A DNA stretch of 42,573 nt. Origin: Persephonella sp. (GTDB taxonomy: Bacteria; Aquificota; Aquificia; Aquificales; Hydrogenothermaceae). Shown one piece after another: positions 13,412 to 24,400 of this stretch. Each line of letters opens with the position of its first letter. Position 1 is the stretch's first letter. A program made the position numbers and the translations under genes. The stretch is taken from positions 1-42,573 of the forward strand of contig JALVKE010000047.1 in NCBI GenBank assembly GCA_027028005.1, in the 5' to 3' direction. The notes under the pieces are model-generated. The model was not told the DNA's origin, did not search any database, and saw only the letters and a program-made list of their open reading frames with translations.

Positions 13412-15151
13412 ATGAATTTAACAAGAAGAGATTTTCTTGAACTTGCAGCAATAGCAGGAATTTCCCTAGCTGGTGGAGATGCTTTAGCACAGCTAAATAA
13501 AATCTCTCCAGAAGAGTTAATGAGTTTTAAACCTGTTGGAAAAGTTACTCTCCTTCATATATGTGATATGCATGCGCACCTTAAACCTTTATATTGGAGA
13601 GAACCTTCCACCCTCCTATCCCATCCATCTTTAGTTGGCAAGCCAGGGTTTTTATGTGGTAAAGCTTATCTAGAATACTACGGAATAAAACCAGGTACGC
13701 TAAGAGCTTACTTTGATACCTATTTAGATTTTGTTGAGCTTGCCCATAAATACGGAAAGATGGGGGGAGTTGCTCATATGGCAACCCTTGTAAAACAGAC
13801 TATAGCAGAGAGAGGTAAAGATAACGTTTTATTTATGGATTCAGGAGATACATGGCAGGGAACAGCTGTTGCCCTTTTTACAAAAGGAAAGGCTATTGTT
13901 GATGTTCAGAATGCTTTAGGAATAGATGTGATGGTGGGGCACTGGGAGTTTACATATGGAAAAGACAGGGTTTTAGAACTGGTAGATAATTATCTAAAAG
14001 CTGATTTTATAGCTCAAAATATCTCAGATGCAATGTGGGATGAGCTTGTATTTAAGCCTTATGTTATAAAAGAAGTAGGTGGAGCAAAGATAGGTGTTAT
14101 TGGAAATGCTTTCCCCTACACACCTATAGCAAATCCTAAACAGTTTACTGAAGGATGGACATTTGGCATTCAGCCAGAGAGACTTCAGCAGTTTGTTGAT
14201 GAGTTAAGGAATGATAAAAAGGTTGACCTTGTTGTTCTCCTATCCCACGATGGATTTGCACTAGATCAGGCTTTAGCAAAGATGGTAAAGGGAATAGATA
14301 TAATCTTCAGTGGACATACCCATGATCCGGCACCTAAACCAATATTCGTAAACAACACAATGATTGTTATTGCAGGTTCCCACGGAAAATATCTTGGAAG
14401 GTTAGACTTAGATATAAAAAATGGAAAGATAAGAAAATGGAACTACAAGCTTATCCCTGTGGCTTCAAACTTTATAAAACCTGATCCAGAAATGGAAAAG
14501 CTAGTTAATAAGATTTATAAACCTTATGATAAAAAACTAGATACTGTTATAGGAAAAACAGAGCAGCTCCTTTATAAGAGGGATACCTTTTACTCAACAT
14601 TTGATAGAGTGATAGGTGAAGCAGTAAGAGAAGAAACAGATGCAGAGATTGTTTTCACTCCAGGTTACAGATGGGGAACAACAATACTTCCAGGAGAAGA
14701 TATTACTGTTGATAATGTTTATGAGATGACAGCCATTACTTATCCTGATGTTTACACATTTGAGATGACTGGTGAGCAGATAAAGATGATACTAGAGGAT
14801 ATCGCTGATAACGCCTTTAATAAAAACCCCCTTTATCAGCAGGGCGGAGATATGAGCAGACTTCTTGGAATGGAATACGAAATAAAACTTGGAGCTCCTG
14901 CAGGAAAGAGACTTAGGAATATAAAGGTAAATGGAAAGGATCTTGATCCTAAACGTTCATATGTTGTATCAGCGTGGGGTGGAAATCTTTACAAAGTCGG
15001 AAAGAATGTAAGACCTAAACACAGACCTGTGTATGAGATTGTTATTGACTATATAAAAAGACATAAAGTTGTTAATCCACCTTTAAAGTCAAATGTAAAG
15101 GTTTTAGATATCAAGTGTGGCTGTCCTAAAGAAGGAGGCGTATGTCCGTGA
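13412..15151 (+). CDS. soxB: Thiosulfohydrolase SoxB (5'-nucleotidase family)
   Basis: TLLHICDMHAHLKPLYWREPS, GGVAHMATLVKQ, LLSHDGFALDQALA, SGHTHDP. Confidence 0.97.
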   Translation: MNLTRRDFLELAAIAGISLAGGDALAQLNKISPEELMSFKPVGKVTLLHICDMHAHLKPLYWREPSTLLSHPSLVGKPGFLCGKAYLEYYGIKPGTLRAYFDTYLDFVELAHKYGKMGGVAHMATLVKQTIAERGKDNVLFMDSGDTWQGTAVALFTKGKAIVDVQNALGIDVMVGHWEFTYGKDRVLELVDNYLKADFIAQNISDAMWDELVFKPYVIKEVGGAKIGVIGNAFPYTPIANPKQFTEGWTFGIQPERLQQFVDELRNDKKVDLVVLLSHDGFALDQALAKMVKGIDIIFSGHTHDPAPKPIFVNNTMIVIAGSHGKYLGRLDLDIKNGKIRKWNYKLIPVASNFIKPDPEMEKLVNKIYKPYDKKLDTVIGKTEQLLYKRDTFYSTFDRVIGEAVREETDAEIVFTPGYRWGTTILPGEDITVDNVYEMTAITYPDVYTFEMTGEQIKMILEDIADNAFNKNPLYQQGGDMSRLLGMEYEIKLGAPAGKRLRNIKVNGKDLDPKRSYVVSAWGGNLYKVGKNVRPKHRPVYEIVIDYIKRHKVVNPPLKSNVKVLDIKCGCPKEGGVCP

Positions 15152-15759
15152 TTAGAAAATATATCCTCTTTCTTCTTTTTGCTGTTGCTCCTTTTCTTTT
15201 TTCTTGCGTAACAGCTATGGAGTGGTCAAATGATGATGAAGATGATCTTGAGTATAAACCTCCAAAAGAGGTTTCCACTGTTAAAGAGATTAAAAATATT
15301 TCTAAAACATCTAAAAAGATAAATCCAAAAGAAGTTGAAGAAGAGGAAGAGGATATACCAGATATATACGAAGTAACAGTAAATATTAAAAATTTTGATG
15401 AACTAGATATGCTTTTAAGGTCTGAGTTAGAAGAAGCAAATTTTAAGATTATTAAGGTATCCCACGTGACAAAGGGAATGGAAGAGCAGGGAAGAAAGGA
15501 CTTTTGGAAGGATATGAATATCTATCTTATATGTAGGCTCTCTGACGGATACTTTATTTTAAAGAGAAATCCTCATTTAGTAGGTTTCTGTCCTTATAGA
15601 GTTTTTACATACAGAAATAAAGAAGGGCTTCTCATTGTTGGTTTTGTTAAACCTTCCATTGCCATTAGATACATGGGAGTTGTTGATTTAAAAGCTATTA
15701 AGCTCTTAAAGAAACATGATAGAGAGCTAAAAAGAATTTTAGATAATTTAGAAAACTAA
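15142..15759 (+). CDS. DUF302-like putative lipoprotein
   Basis: Lipobox-like FLFSC; DUF302-like fold region (FKIIKVSHVTKGM...FCPYRVFTYR). Confidence 0.65.
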   Translation: MSVIRKYILFLLFAVAPFLFSCVTAMEWSNDDEDDLEYKPPKEVSTVKEIKNISKTSKKINPKEVEEEEEDIPDIYEVTVNIKNFDELDMLLRSELEEANFKIIKVSHVTKGMEEQGRKDFWKDMNIYLICRLSDGYFILKRNPHLVGFCPYRVFTYRNKEGLLIVGFVKPSIAIRYMGVVDLKAIKLLKKHDRELKRILDNLEN

Positions 15760-15775
15760 TTTGGAGGGTAGCAAC

Positions 15776-17053
15776 ATGAAGAAATTTAAATTGGCGCTTG
15801 CTGGGCTTGGAACAGCAGCTTTAATATCAGGTTTTTCAAGTGATGCTAATGCGGGTCCAAAGTTTTACTTTGGAGAAGGTAGAGATCTAGAAGTATTCCT
15901 TATGGGTCAGATATGGATGCCAGTATCTACAAATATAGATATTCCTGGAGAAACAGATTTAAAAGATACAAAAGCAGATCTGTATATAAGAAGAGGAAGA
16001 TTTGGTTTTAAAGGTCATCTTATGAAAAACCTTGCATTTAAAGTATGGTTTGCCCACGATAATCTTGGAAGAGATGATTTAAATCCTGTTGATATTGCTA
16101 GAGGTGCTGTTAAAACAAAGGGGTTAACTTATTCAAAACTTGAAGTCTGGGATGCATTCTTTACGTGGTCTTATGACAAAACATGGGCTAATATTTCTTT
16201 TGGTTTCTTCAGACCTCAGATTGGTAAGGAAAGTATAACATCAGGTTTTAATGTTCTCTCTTATGAAAAAGGATTACCTAACTTCTATGTAAGAAGACAT
16301 ATCATTGGAAAACCAGATAAAGGTTCTAATGAAGCATTTGGTAGATCTTCAGGAAATGGGAGAATCTTCCTTATTAACTGGGGTGGTTTATATAAATCTA
16401 AAGGATGGAGTTTAAACTGGAACTTTGGTGTTGGTGATAACCAGAACTACACAGACAAATCAAACTGGTCTCCTCTGTTATCAGCAAGAGTTGCTTTTTC
16501 TTTAGGAGATCCTGAAATGAAAAAGTACAAGTTAGGATATACTCAGACATACTTTGGGAAAAGACATGGTGTAACAGTAGGGCTAAACTATGGATATCAG
16601 GGAGAAGGTATTGATAGAAAAGCAAAGAGAGATAATAAAGAGTTTGACAATAATCAGATGTATGGTGTTGACGTACTAGCAAACTGGGGACCTATAGATT
16701 TTGTTGCTGAGTATGATGTTTTAAAGAGAGATTGGGATGATGGAACAGATTACTCTGATAATGTATGGGAATTAAAGGCTGGATACACATATAAACTTCA
16801 AAATGGACAGTATCTACAGCCAACAGTATCTTACGGTGTTTTTGATCCTGATGACAACGGAAACTCTATTTATAAGAAGAAAAAAAATACATGGTGGGAT
16901 GTTGGTATAAACTGGTATATCAAAAAACAGAGAGCAAAGTTTATAATTCACTACTCTTCAGGAAAGGTTGAGAACTACAAAAATCCAGATACAAGTGATG
17001 TAGGAGATGCAAAGTCATCTTACATAGGATTAGGTTTCCAATTTAAGATATAA
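15776..17053 (+). CDS. Outer-membrane porin (phosphate-selective porin O/P-like)
   Basis: Signal peptide, RRGRFGFKGHLMKNLAFKVWF, C-terminal aromatic (GLGFQFKI). Start ATG 15776 has SD ggagg; ORF track starts upstream at TTG 15761. Confidence 0.8.
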   Translation: MKKFKLALAGLGTAALISGFSSDANAGPKFYFGEGRDLEVFLMGQIWMPVSTNIDIPGETDLKDTKADLYIRRGRFGFKGHLMKNLAFKVWFAHDNLGRDDLNPVDIARGAVKTKGLTYSKLEVWDAFFTWSYDKTWANISFGFFRPQIGKESITSGFNVLSYEKGLPNFYVRRHIIGKPDKGSNEAFGRSSGNGRIFLINWGGLYKSKGWSLNWNFGVGDNQNYTDKSNWSPLLSARVAFSLGDPEMKKYKLGYTQTYFGKRHGVTVGLNYGYQGEGIDRKAKRDNKEFDNNQMYGVDVLANWGPIDFVAEYDVLKRDWDDGTDYSDNVWELKAGYTYKLQNGQYLQPTVSYGVFDPDDNGNSIYKKKKNTWWDVGINWYIKKQRAKFIIHYSSGKVENYKNPDTSDVGDAKSSYIGLGFQFKI

Positions 17054-17057
17054 AAAA

Positions 17058-17078
17058 GGGGAGGCTTAGGCCTCTCCC
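17058..17078 (+). terminator. Possible terminator hairpin after porin (weak T tract)
   Basis: GGGGAGGC-TTA-GGCCTCTCCC. Confidence 0.45.
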
Positions 17079-17133
17079 TAAATTAGCAGTACTAATACAT
17101 TTATAATATTATTACTTAATAAGTTAGGAGGAA

Positions 17134-17637
17134 ATGATGTATCTCAAAAAAAGTTTCTTTATTTTACTAGGACTTATGATCATTTCTTTTTCTTCCTTTT
17201 CTGAAGTAGTTAAGCATAACTCGGGAAAAGGACTTGTAGTTTACAAAGTTGAGATGGATGCAGATGAGGTGATACAGCTCTTAAAAGCAAATCTAGAGGC
17301 ACAGCAGATAACAATTATAGATGTTACAAATCCAGCAGCACCTTTGTCTAATAACTCTAAAATATTTAAAGACTTTGATAAGCTTCATATAGACTTTATT
17401 CAAAATTTCCTTGTTACAAGTATGACAACTCTTTACAAGATTTTTACAACAGATCCAAATGCTATGGTTCTTTCGCCCTGGGTTATTTCTGTTTATCAGT
17501 ATGAAGATGATGATTATACGTACATAGTAAGAACAAAATCTCACATTTTATTAGAAGGAACAAAATATAAGAAAGTTAAAGAAGCCGTTGAAGAACTAGA
17601 AAACAGGATTGATCAGGCTATAAAAGATATGCTTTAA
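17134..17637 (+). CDS. Second DUF302-like secreted protein
   Basis: Signal peptide; DUF302-like DADEVIQLLKANLEAQQITIIDVTN. Confidence 0.6.
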   Translation: MMYLKKSFFILLGLMIISFSSFSEVVKHNSGKGLVVYKVEMDADEVIQLLKANLEAQQITIIDVTNPAAPLSNNSKIFKDFDKLHIDFIQNFLVTSMTTLYKIFTTDPNAMVLSPWVISVYQYEDDDYTYIVRTKSHILLEGTKYKKVKEAVEELENRIDQAIKDML

Positions 17638-17647
17638 ATTTAACAAG

Positions 17648-17673
17648 GCTCCTGTTAGGAGCTTCTCTTTTTA
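17648..17673 (+). terminator. Rho-independent terminator
   Basis: GCTCCT-GTT-AGGAGC followed by TTCTCTTTTT. Confidence 0.75.
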
Positions 17674-17832
17674 TTCCCTATTAACTTTTCAATTTTTTTC
17701 AAAAATCCATGCTCCATCAATCAAAAACCTACTAAGTCATTATTAACTTCATAAAAAATTATTAACAATTAAACAAAATGTTAAAATTTTTCTAGTTGTT
17801 TCCGAAAAATAGGAAAAAGGGGGTGGTATGTC

Positions 17833-18312
17833 TTGAAAAAATTAAAATTCATTCTCTTAATGATCTTTTTACTCCTTGTAAACAGTTATGCTAAGGAAAA
17901 ACTTGATATAAAGTTAGAAGCTAACTTGATAACATTTGAAAAAAAAGGGGAAAATTTTGAAGTTGTAAAAAAACCTTTACCAAAAAAAGTTAAACCTGGT
18001 CAGATTGTTGAGTATGTATTAATAGTATCTAATCCAACAGATAAAACATTTAAAGATGTTTTTGTGAAAGCTCTTATACCAAAAGGAACAGAATTTGTTG
18101 AAAATTCAAATACAGAAGGGGCTTTATTTTCCATAGATAATGGAAAAACATACAGTAAGCCCCCTCTTAAATATAAGGTAAAAGATAAAAGTGGAAAGGT
18201 TGTAGAAAAGATAGCAACTCCAGACATGTATACAAATATTGGATGGATTATAAAAGAGATTAAACCCCATGAAACTAAAAAGTTCTATTATTGGGTAAAA
18301 ATAAAAAAATAG
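17833..18312 (+). CDS. Small secreted DUF11-like protein
   Basis: Signal peptide; KPGQIVEYVLIVSNPTDKTFKDVFVKALIPKGTEF. Confidence 0.75.
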   Translation: MKKLKFILLMIFLLLVNSYAKEKLDIKLEANLITFEKKGENFEVVKKPLPKKVKPGQIVEYVLIVSNPTDKTFKDVFVKALIPKGTEFVENSNTEGALFSIDNGKTYSKPPLKYKVKDKSGKVVEKIATPDMYTNIGWIIKEIKPHETKKFYYWVKIKK

Positions 18313-18338
18313 AGATTGATAAATAGGAGGAAATCTTT

Positions 18339-21296
18339 ATGTACATAAAGAGGAAGGGAAGAGTTTTTTCTACTTTAGTTTTTTCGGCGTTGCTTTCTAT
18401 TTCTTATAGCTCAAATGCTTCTGTACCAGCAGGGACCATCATAGGAAACGCAGCGACTGCAACTTACTACGACGAAAATAACAATCTGTACACAACCACT
18501 TCAAATGTAGTTCAAACAGTTGTTCAGGCAGTTTGTGGTGTTAATGTAATGCCTGATTCAACATTGGAAAAAGAAGGTGTTCCAGGACAGATTGTTTACA
18601 TGCCTTTTCAGGTAAAAAATACAGGAAATGCAACATTTACATACAATCTATTAACAGAAAATGGAACATACACAGAGGAAATTTATCTTGATAAAAATCA
18701 AAATGGTGTGATAGATCCAGGTGAACAAAAAATAACCTCCTTAAAATTAGGGATGGATGAGATAGCAAGTGTTATTGTTGCTGTACATATACCAAGTACA
18801 GCATCAGAAGGAGACACAGATACTTTTACATTTAAAGCTATTAATACAGATGATTCTAACTGTTTTGATACTACTGATGGAAAAGTAACTGTTATAAATG
18901 ATGCAGTATTTCTATTTAATAAGTCAGTTGATAGATCAAAAGCTTCTCCAGGGGAGATTCTAACCTATAAAGTCAGTTTTAAAAATGTGGGAACAAAAGA
19001 TGCATATTCCAAAGATGACTACAGTATAGATATGGATAATGATGGAAATATAGCTTCTGGATCAGAGGATAGTGTAGAAGGTATCCTTGTTCAAGATAGA
19101 ATTCCATCTGGTTCAAAATATGTGTCTGGTTCTGCTAATGGAATACCAGTAACAAATCCACAGGGATTTGTTGTTTACTCTAACGATGGTGTTCAGTGGT
19201 TTAAAGATGAAGGAAAAGTAAACGGTGAAATTAAGTTTGTAGGATTCTTTATGCCTGACAGTACTCCTACAGACAATAATTCCCAGCCAGTTTTATCTCC
19301 AGATCAACAGGGAACTTTAACATTCAAAGTACAGATAGATGAACCTTTTAAAGAGGATGATGGTAGTGTTGATAACGTATCAATTCTCTCCTTCTCTACC
19401 TCAACAGGATCTGAAAAAACAATAAACTCAAATGAAACTCATACTGTTATCCCTGTTTCTTCTCAAGCAGATATATCTGTTGGAGGTAACATACCTGAAG
19501 AAGATAGTGGAAACAACTGGCAGGATGATAATCTTGTTGAGAATGTTCCAGCTGGAACATGGGTAGAATTTAAGCATACAGTGAAAAATAATTCCAACGT
19601 AGAAGATATAGTCAATCTTTTAATAGATAATGACAATACAAATCTTCCACCTAAGACAATTGTTGAATTCTGGAATGCTGATAAATCAGCAAAACTAATA
19701 GATACAGACGGAGATGGAAATATTGATATAGGAACAGTAAATGGAAACTCTACAAAAGCATTTTTTGTTAGAATTTACATTCCTGCAGATACTCCTGAGA
19801 AACCTAAAGATAATACAGTAGATTACTACCTAACAATAAAAGCTAAATCCCATAATAATCCTTCAGAAACAGATCTTTCTAGAGATAATATAGATGGTAT
19901 TATTGCTTCTGGAGTTGATATTGGAAAGTGGAATACAGTTGGAGATGATATAAATCCTCCATCAGATGGTAATACAGATGGTAACAATGATAGCGATGAT
20001 ATACTTCCAGCAGATAATGACACACTTCTAAAGATAATTATAAATAATCAACCAAAATGTGAAAAAACTGTTATAAACATGGTAAATCCTGGTGAAACAG
20101 CAGAGTATCCTATAGAGGTTCTAAATAGAGGTGGTCATCCAGATAGTTTTTCTTTAAAAGCTGAAGGTTTTGTAGGAGAAGGTAGATTTTATATAGATGA
20201 TAACTGTGATGGAAAATTAGATAGAGAAGTAACTGAAACACCGTTGTTAGCTGGAACTGTTCTATCCCAAGATGCAACAATAGATGATGACATCATCTAC
20301 GTTTACGATGTATCAAGTATAACAGCTGGGGATATTATTTATATTGGTAGTGAGAGAAAAGAAGTAAAGTCTGTAAATATTAACGATAAATCAATTAAGT
20401 TAACATCTAAATTAACTGATGCCCACAAAGCTGGAACCCTTGTTTCAGAGGCAGCATATCTAATATTTAAAGTTGCTGTTCCTAAAAATCAGGAAGCTGG
20501 GGAACATAATATAGTTATAAAGGCAACATCTAGAAATGGAAATGTTGAAGACTCTATGGATGCATACTTAAGGGTAAATGTTTTAAATAAAGTTGTTATA
20601 ACTCCAGATGGTTCTGATCAGCTTCCACCAGGAGGGACAACAACATATCAACACTTAATAACAAATAACGGAAACACTCTTAAAAATCTTAAAGTCTTAG
20701 TTCCAGATAATCTAAAACTTACTTATATCATTCTTGATGAAAACAAAAATCCTCAAGGAATAGCATTTACGCTTCCAGAACCTTTAAATCCAGGAGAAAG
20801 TAAAACTGTATATGTGAAAGTTATTGCCCCTTCAGATATACAACCTGGAACAGTCGAGACAGCAGAAATAAAACTTGTGGACAAGGATAATGATCAGCTT
20901 GTATATGATACAGCTAAAGATACAACAACTGTTATAGAAGGATTTATGCAACTTACGAAAACTGTTGATAAAACTCAGGCAAAACCAGGAGAAGAAGTTA
21001 CTTATACAATCAAATATAAAAATATAGGAGATAAGGATGCTTTTAACGTAATAATAACAGATAATATTCCTAATTACACAGATTATGTATCTAATTCTAT
21101 GTGTATAGACAGTAACTGTGATGGAAGTTGTGACAAACAGATAACAGATGTATCTGAAGATGATCAGGGAGAATATAACTCACAGGAAAATTTAGTTAAA
21201 TTCAGAGTAGGTACAGGAGCAGATTCATCAAAAGGTGGCATTGTCAAACCTGGAGAAGAAGGATGTTTAATCTTTAAAGTAAAAATTAAACAGTAA
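18339..21296 (+). CDS. Large secreted DUF11-repeat surface protein (985 aa)
   Basis: Several DUF11 motifs (KSVDRSKASPGEILTYKVSFKNVGTKDAYS; KTVDKTQAKPGEEVTYTIKYKNIGDKDAFNV), DKNQNGVIDPGE loop. Confidence 0.85.
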   Translation: MYIKRKGRVFSTLVFSALLSISYSSNASVPAGTIIGNAATATYYDENNNLYTTTSNVVQTVVQAVCGVNVMPDSTLEKEGVPGQIVYMPFQVKNTGNATFTYNLLTENGTYTEEIYLDKNQNGVIDPGEQKITSLKLGMDEIASVIVAVHIPSTASEGDTDTFTFKAINTDDSNCFDTTDGKVTVINDAVFLFNKSVDRSKASPGEILTYKVSFKNVGTKDAYSKDDYSIDMDNDGNIASGSEDSVEGILVQDRIPSGSKYVSGSANGIPVTNPQGFVVYSNDGVQWFKDEGKVNGEIKFVGFFMPDSTPTDNNSQPVLSPDQQGTLTFKVQIDEPFKEDDGSVDNVSILSFSTSTGSEKTINSNETHTVIPVSSQADISVGGNIPEEDSGNNWQDDNLVENVPAGTWVEFKHTVKNNSNVEDIVNLLIDNDNTNLPPKTIVEFWNADKSAKLIDTDGDGNIDIGTVNGNSTKAFFVRIYIPADTPEKPKDNTVDYYLTIKAKSHNNPSETDLSRDNIDGIIASGVDIGKWNTVGDDINPPSDGNTDGNNDSDDILPADNDTLLKIIINNQPKCEKTVINMVNPGETAEYPIEVLNRGGHPDSFSLKAEGFVGEGRFYIDDNCDGKLDREVTETPLLAGTVLSQDATIDDDIIYVYDVSSITAGDIIYIGSERKEVKSVNINDKSIKLTSKLTDAHKAGTLVSEAAYLIFKVAVPKNQEAGEHNIVIKATSRNGNVEDSMDAYLRVNVLNKVVITPDGSDQLPPGGTTTYQHLITNNGNTLKNLKVLVPDNLKLTYIILDENKNPQGIAFTLPEPLNPGESKTVYVKVIAPSDIQPGTVETAEIKLVDKDNDQLVYDTAKDTTTVIEGFMQLTKTVDKTQAKPGEEVTYTIKYKNIGDKDAFNVIITDNIPNYTDYVSNSMCIDSNCDGSCDKQITDVSEDDQGEYNSQENLVKFRVGTGADSSKGGIVKPGEEGCLIFKVKIKQ

Positions 21297-21297
21297 A

Positions 21298-21324
21298 AAG
21301 GAAGCCTTTAAAGGCTTCCTTTTA
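21298..21324 (+). terminator. Rho-independent terminator
   Basis: Perfect palindrome AAGGAAGCCTTTAAAGGCTTCCTT followed by TT. Confidence 0.8.
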
Positions 21325-21407
21325 TCAAAATATAAAAAAATTTTATAATTTTACGAATACGTTAAAAAATATGAAAAAATTTTTTCTTCTACTTGGAGGG
21401 CTAATTA

Positions 21408-24400
21408 ATGCACTTTTTCAGATATACAATCTTAGCTTTACTTATTGTATATACTTCTTTTGCTATAACTCCTGCAGGAATATTGATTTCAAATACTGCG
21501 AAAATAGAATATGAAGATAAAGATGGATTTAAATACAAAGAGCTTTCAAATACAGTATCTGTTAAAGTTTTACAGGTGTATGGAATAGATATATATCCTA
21601 ATTACCAAACTATAACAGCCCTTCCAAATAGTTATATATACCTTTCTTACAGACTAAAAAATACAGGAAACGGAGAAGATAGGTATACCCTTAATGTAAA
21701 GAATGAAGTTACAGATGATACAGATATACAAGATCTAAAGATATTTATTGATAAAAATGAAAATGGAAAACTTGATCCTGGAGAACAAAGATACGATAAT
21801 GCTAATCCTCCTGTAATAGAGGCAAACGGCTATGTCCCTCTTTTAGTTGTAGGAAAAACTTCTAATACCAACGGTATATCAAAAGTTAGATTGGAAGGTG
21901 TTTCTTTAGGAAACGATAAAGTTTCTGATACAGAAAATATTGCAGAGATAAAGTTAGAGAAAAATAAAGCATTTGATGTAACAAAGAATACAGGTAAAAC
22001 AGAAGTTTTTCCTGGAGAGAAGATAGACTTTACAATTCTTGCAGAGAACAATGGAACAGAAGTTGAAAAAGGGGTAAACATAGATACAGATATTGACAAT
22101 GATGGTTCTCCTGAAACACTAAAGGGAGTTCTTATAGAAGACAAGATTTCTAAGTATTTATCTTTTATATCAGCTTCAAAAGCACCTGTTAACAGTAAAG
22201 TTTTATATAAAGGAGATAATGACTCATATTGGAAAGATGATATAACAAAGATAACAGGCCCTCTTAGATATATAGGTTTATTTATAAACTCTTTAGATCC
22301 TGACCAGCAGGCAAAACTAGATTTAATATTTAAGGTTCATGAAGATACACCTGCAGAAAATATTGATAATATTGCTGTGTTAAAAACATCTGTAGGAGAT
22401 ATTAACTCAAATATAGTGACAGTGAAAATAAAAGAAAAACTTGCTATATCAATAGACGATACAGATGATAATGACTCTTTTACTGGAAGTAACAGATATA
22501 CAGACAGTGATGACAGTATGATTATCTATAGCATGTCCTCAGGGAAAGGTTTGTATGTTGATTTTATAAATGAGGCTTGGAATTTAGGAAATAAAGAACA
22601 GGTAATAAATATTACCTGGGACAAGGGAAGCTCAAAGAATATAGACCCTAATATTATGCATGTTACTTTCCTTGATATAAATGGAAATCCTTTAACAGAT
22701 ACAAATAACGATGATTATATAGATGTGGGAATAGTTAAGCCAGGAGAAAGGGTTAAGTTTATTACAAGGGTTTATGTTGAAGAAAGAAGCTTTAAAGATG
22801 TTGTTATAGCCGTAAAAGGTTTCACAGAAAATGTAACTGATTTTACATTTGATATTATAAAAGACATTCAGCCAGCTACAGCAAAAGTAAAGGTTCTTAC
22901 AACAATTCAAACAAAGCTAGGCTTCGAACCTTTAAGAAAGCATCGTGTTGCTGTTTTTGAGTTTGATAATGATGGAAAACTTTTAAGTAAAAAACCTGCT
23001 ATCTTATGGACAGATGAGAATGGTTATATTCTCTATGATAATGAAGGAAACATAAAAACCCTTTATGATGTTTTAGAAGATAATAAAAAATACAGAATTA
23101 CAGTTTATGGAAAATATAAAGATAGAGAATACACACTCTCTCCTTATATAGAAAAAAGATTCTTTGATGCTGTAGAAAATACTGGAGAGGAAAAATGCTG
23201 GAACAGAACTGGTTTAGAAATCCCCTGTGATGATAAGAGAAAAGATATTGTCAGGATAAAAGTTCTCTCTGATGGTACTAAAGAGCTACAGTTTCCCCTT
23301 GATCCAGCAGGTTATGTTTACGATTCCTTAACAAATGAAAGAATAGAAAATGCTTGTGTTTATTTCTTTAGATGTAGTGATGAAACATGCAACACATATA
23401 TTCTTGTAGACAATGATCTTTTAGACCTACATACAAATCCTGTAACAGGATATCAAACAAATCCACAGTTAACATCAAAAAGCTATACATTAGACAACGA
23501 TGCAATATTTGAATTTGTATTTAGAAACTTTGTTCCAGCATTAAGAGGATGGTATTTCTTAGAAGTTGATTTTAACTGTATAGGATCAAATCCAGCATTA
23601 AAAGATAAATATACACCTATAAAACTTCAAAAAGATAAAATATGGGACCCTTATAATTATAAACCTTATCGTGGAGAAAAATTCTATATAGATGAGACCT
23701 TCCCACAGTCCATTCCTGTTATTATACCTCTTGGAAGACCTGCTAATGGCAAGTTAATTGTTGAAAAATCTGTATATCCTTCAATTGCATCAATAGGAGA
23801 CTTTGTTAAGTGGAAGATCACTGTTAAAAATAAAGGTACATCTCCTGTTTTTGATATAGATACTACTGATTACTTACCAAGAGGTTTTAGATACAGAAAT
23901 AACACAACAAAGATAGAGGGTAATTCCAGTTCAGATCCTCTAGTTTCTTCCAATGGAAGACGTTTAACATGGACTATAGGGAATCTAAATCCAGGAGAAA
24001 GTAAAACCATAGAGTTTTACACATCTATTATAACTTCTGTGCAAGAGGGAAGATTAAAAAATATAGCGTATGCAGAAGGTTGGAGTGATAATCTTCATAC
24101 GTCAAAGATAAGATCCAATGAAGGATTTGCTTATATAAAAATAACTAAAGGTATATTTACAGATAAAGGCTACATCTTTGGAAAAGTTTTCATAGATCAG
24201 AATAAAAATGGGATACACGATGAAAATGAACCTGTGATAAAGGGAGCAAAAATATATCTAGATAATGGTAGATATGCAGTAACAGATATAGAAGGTAAGT
24301 ATCACTTTGATAATCTAAACCCAAGAACATATGTGGTTAAGATAGATAAAGCTTCTATACCAAAAGGAGCAAAACTTCTTATAACAGGAAATAGAAATGC

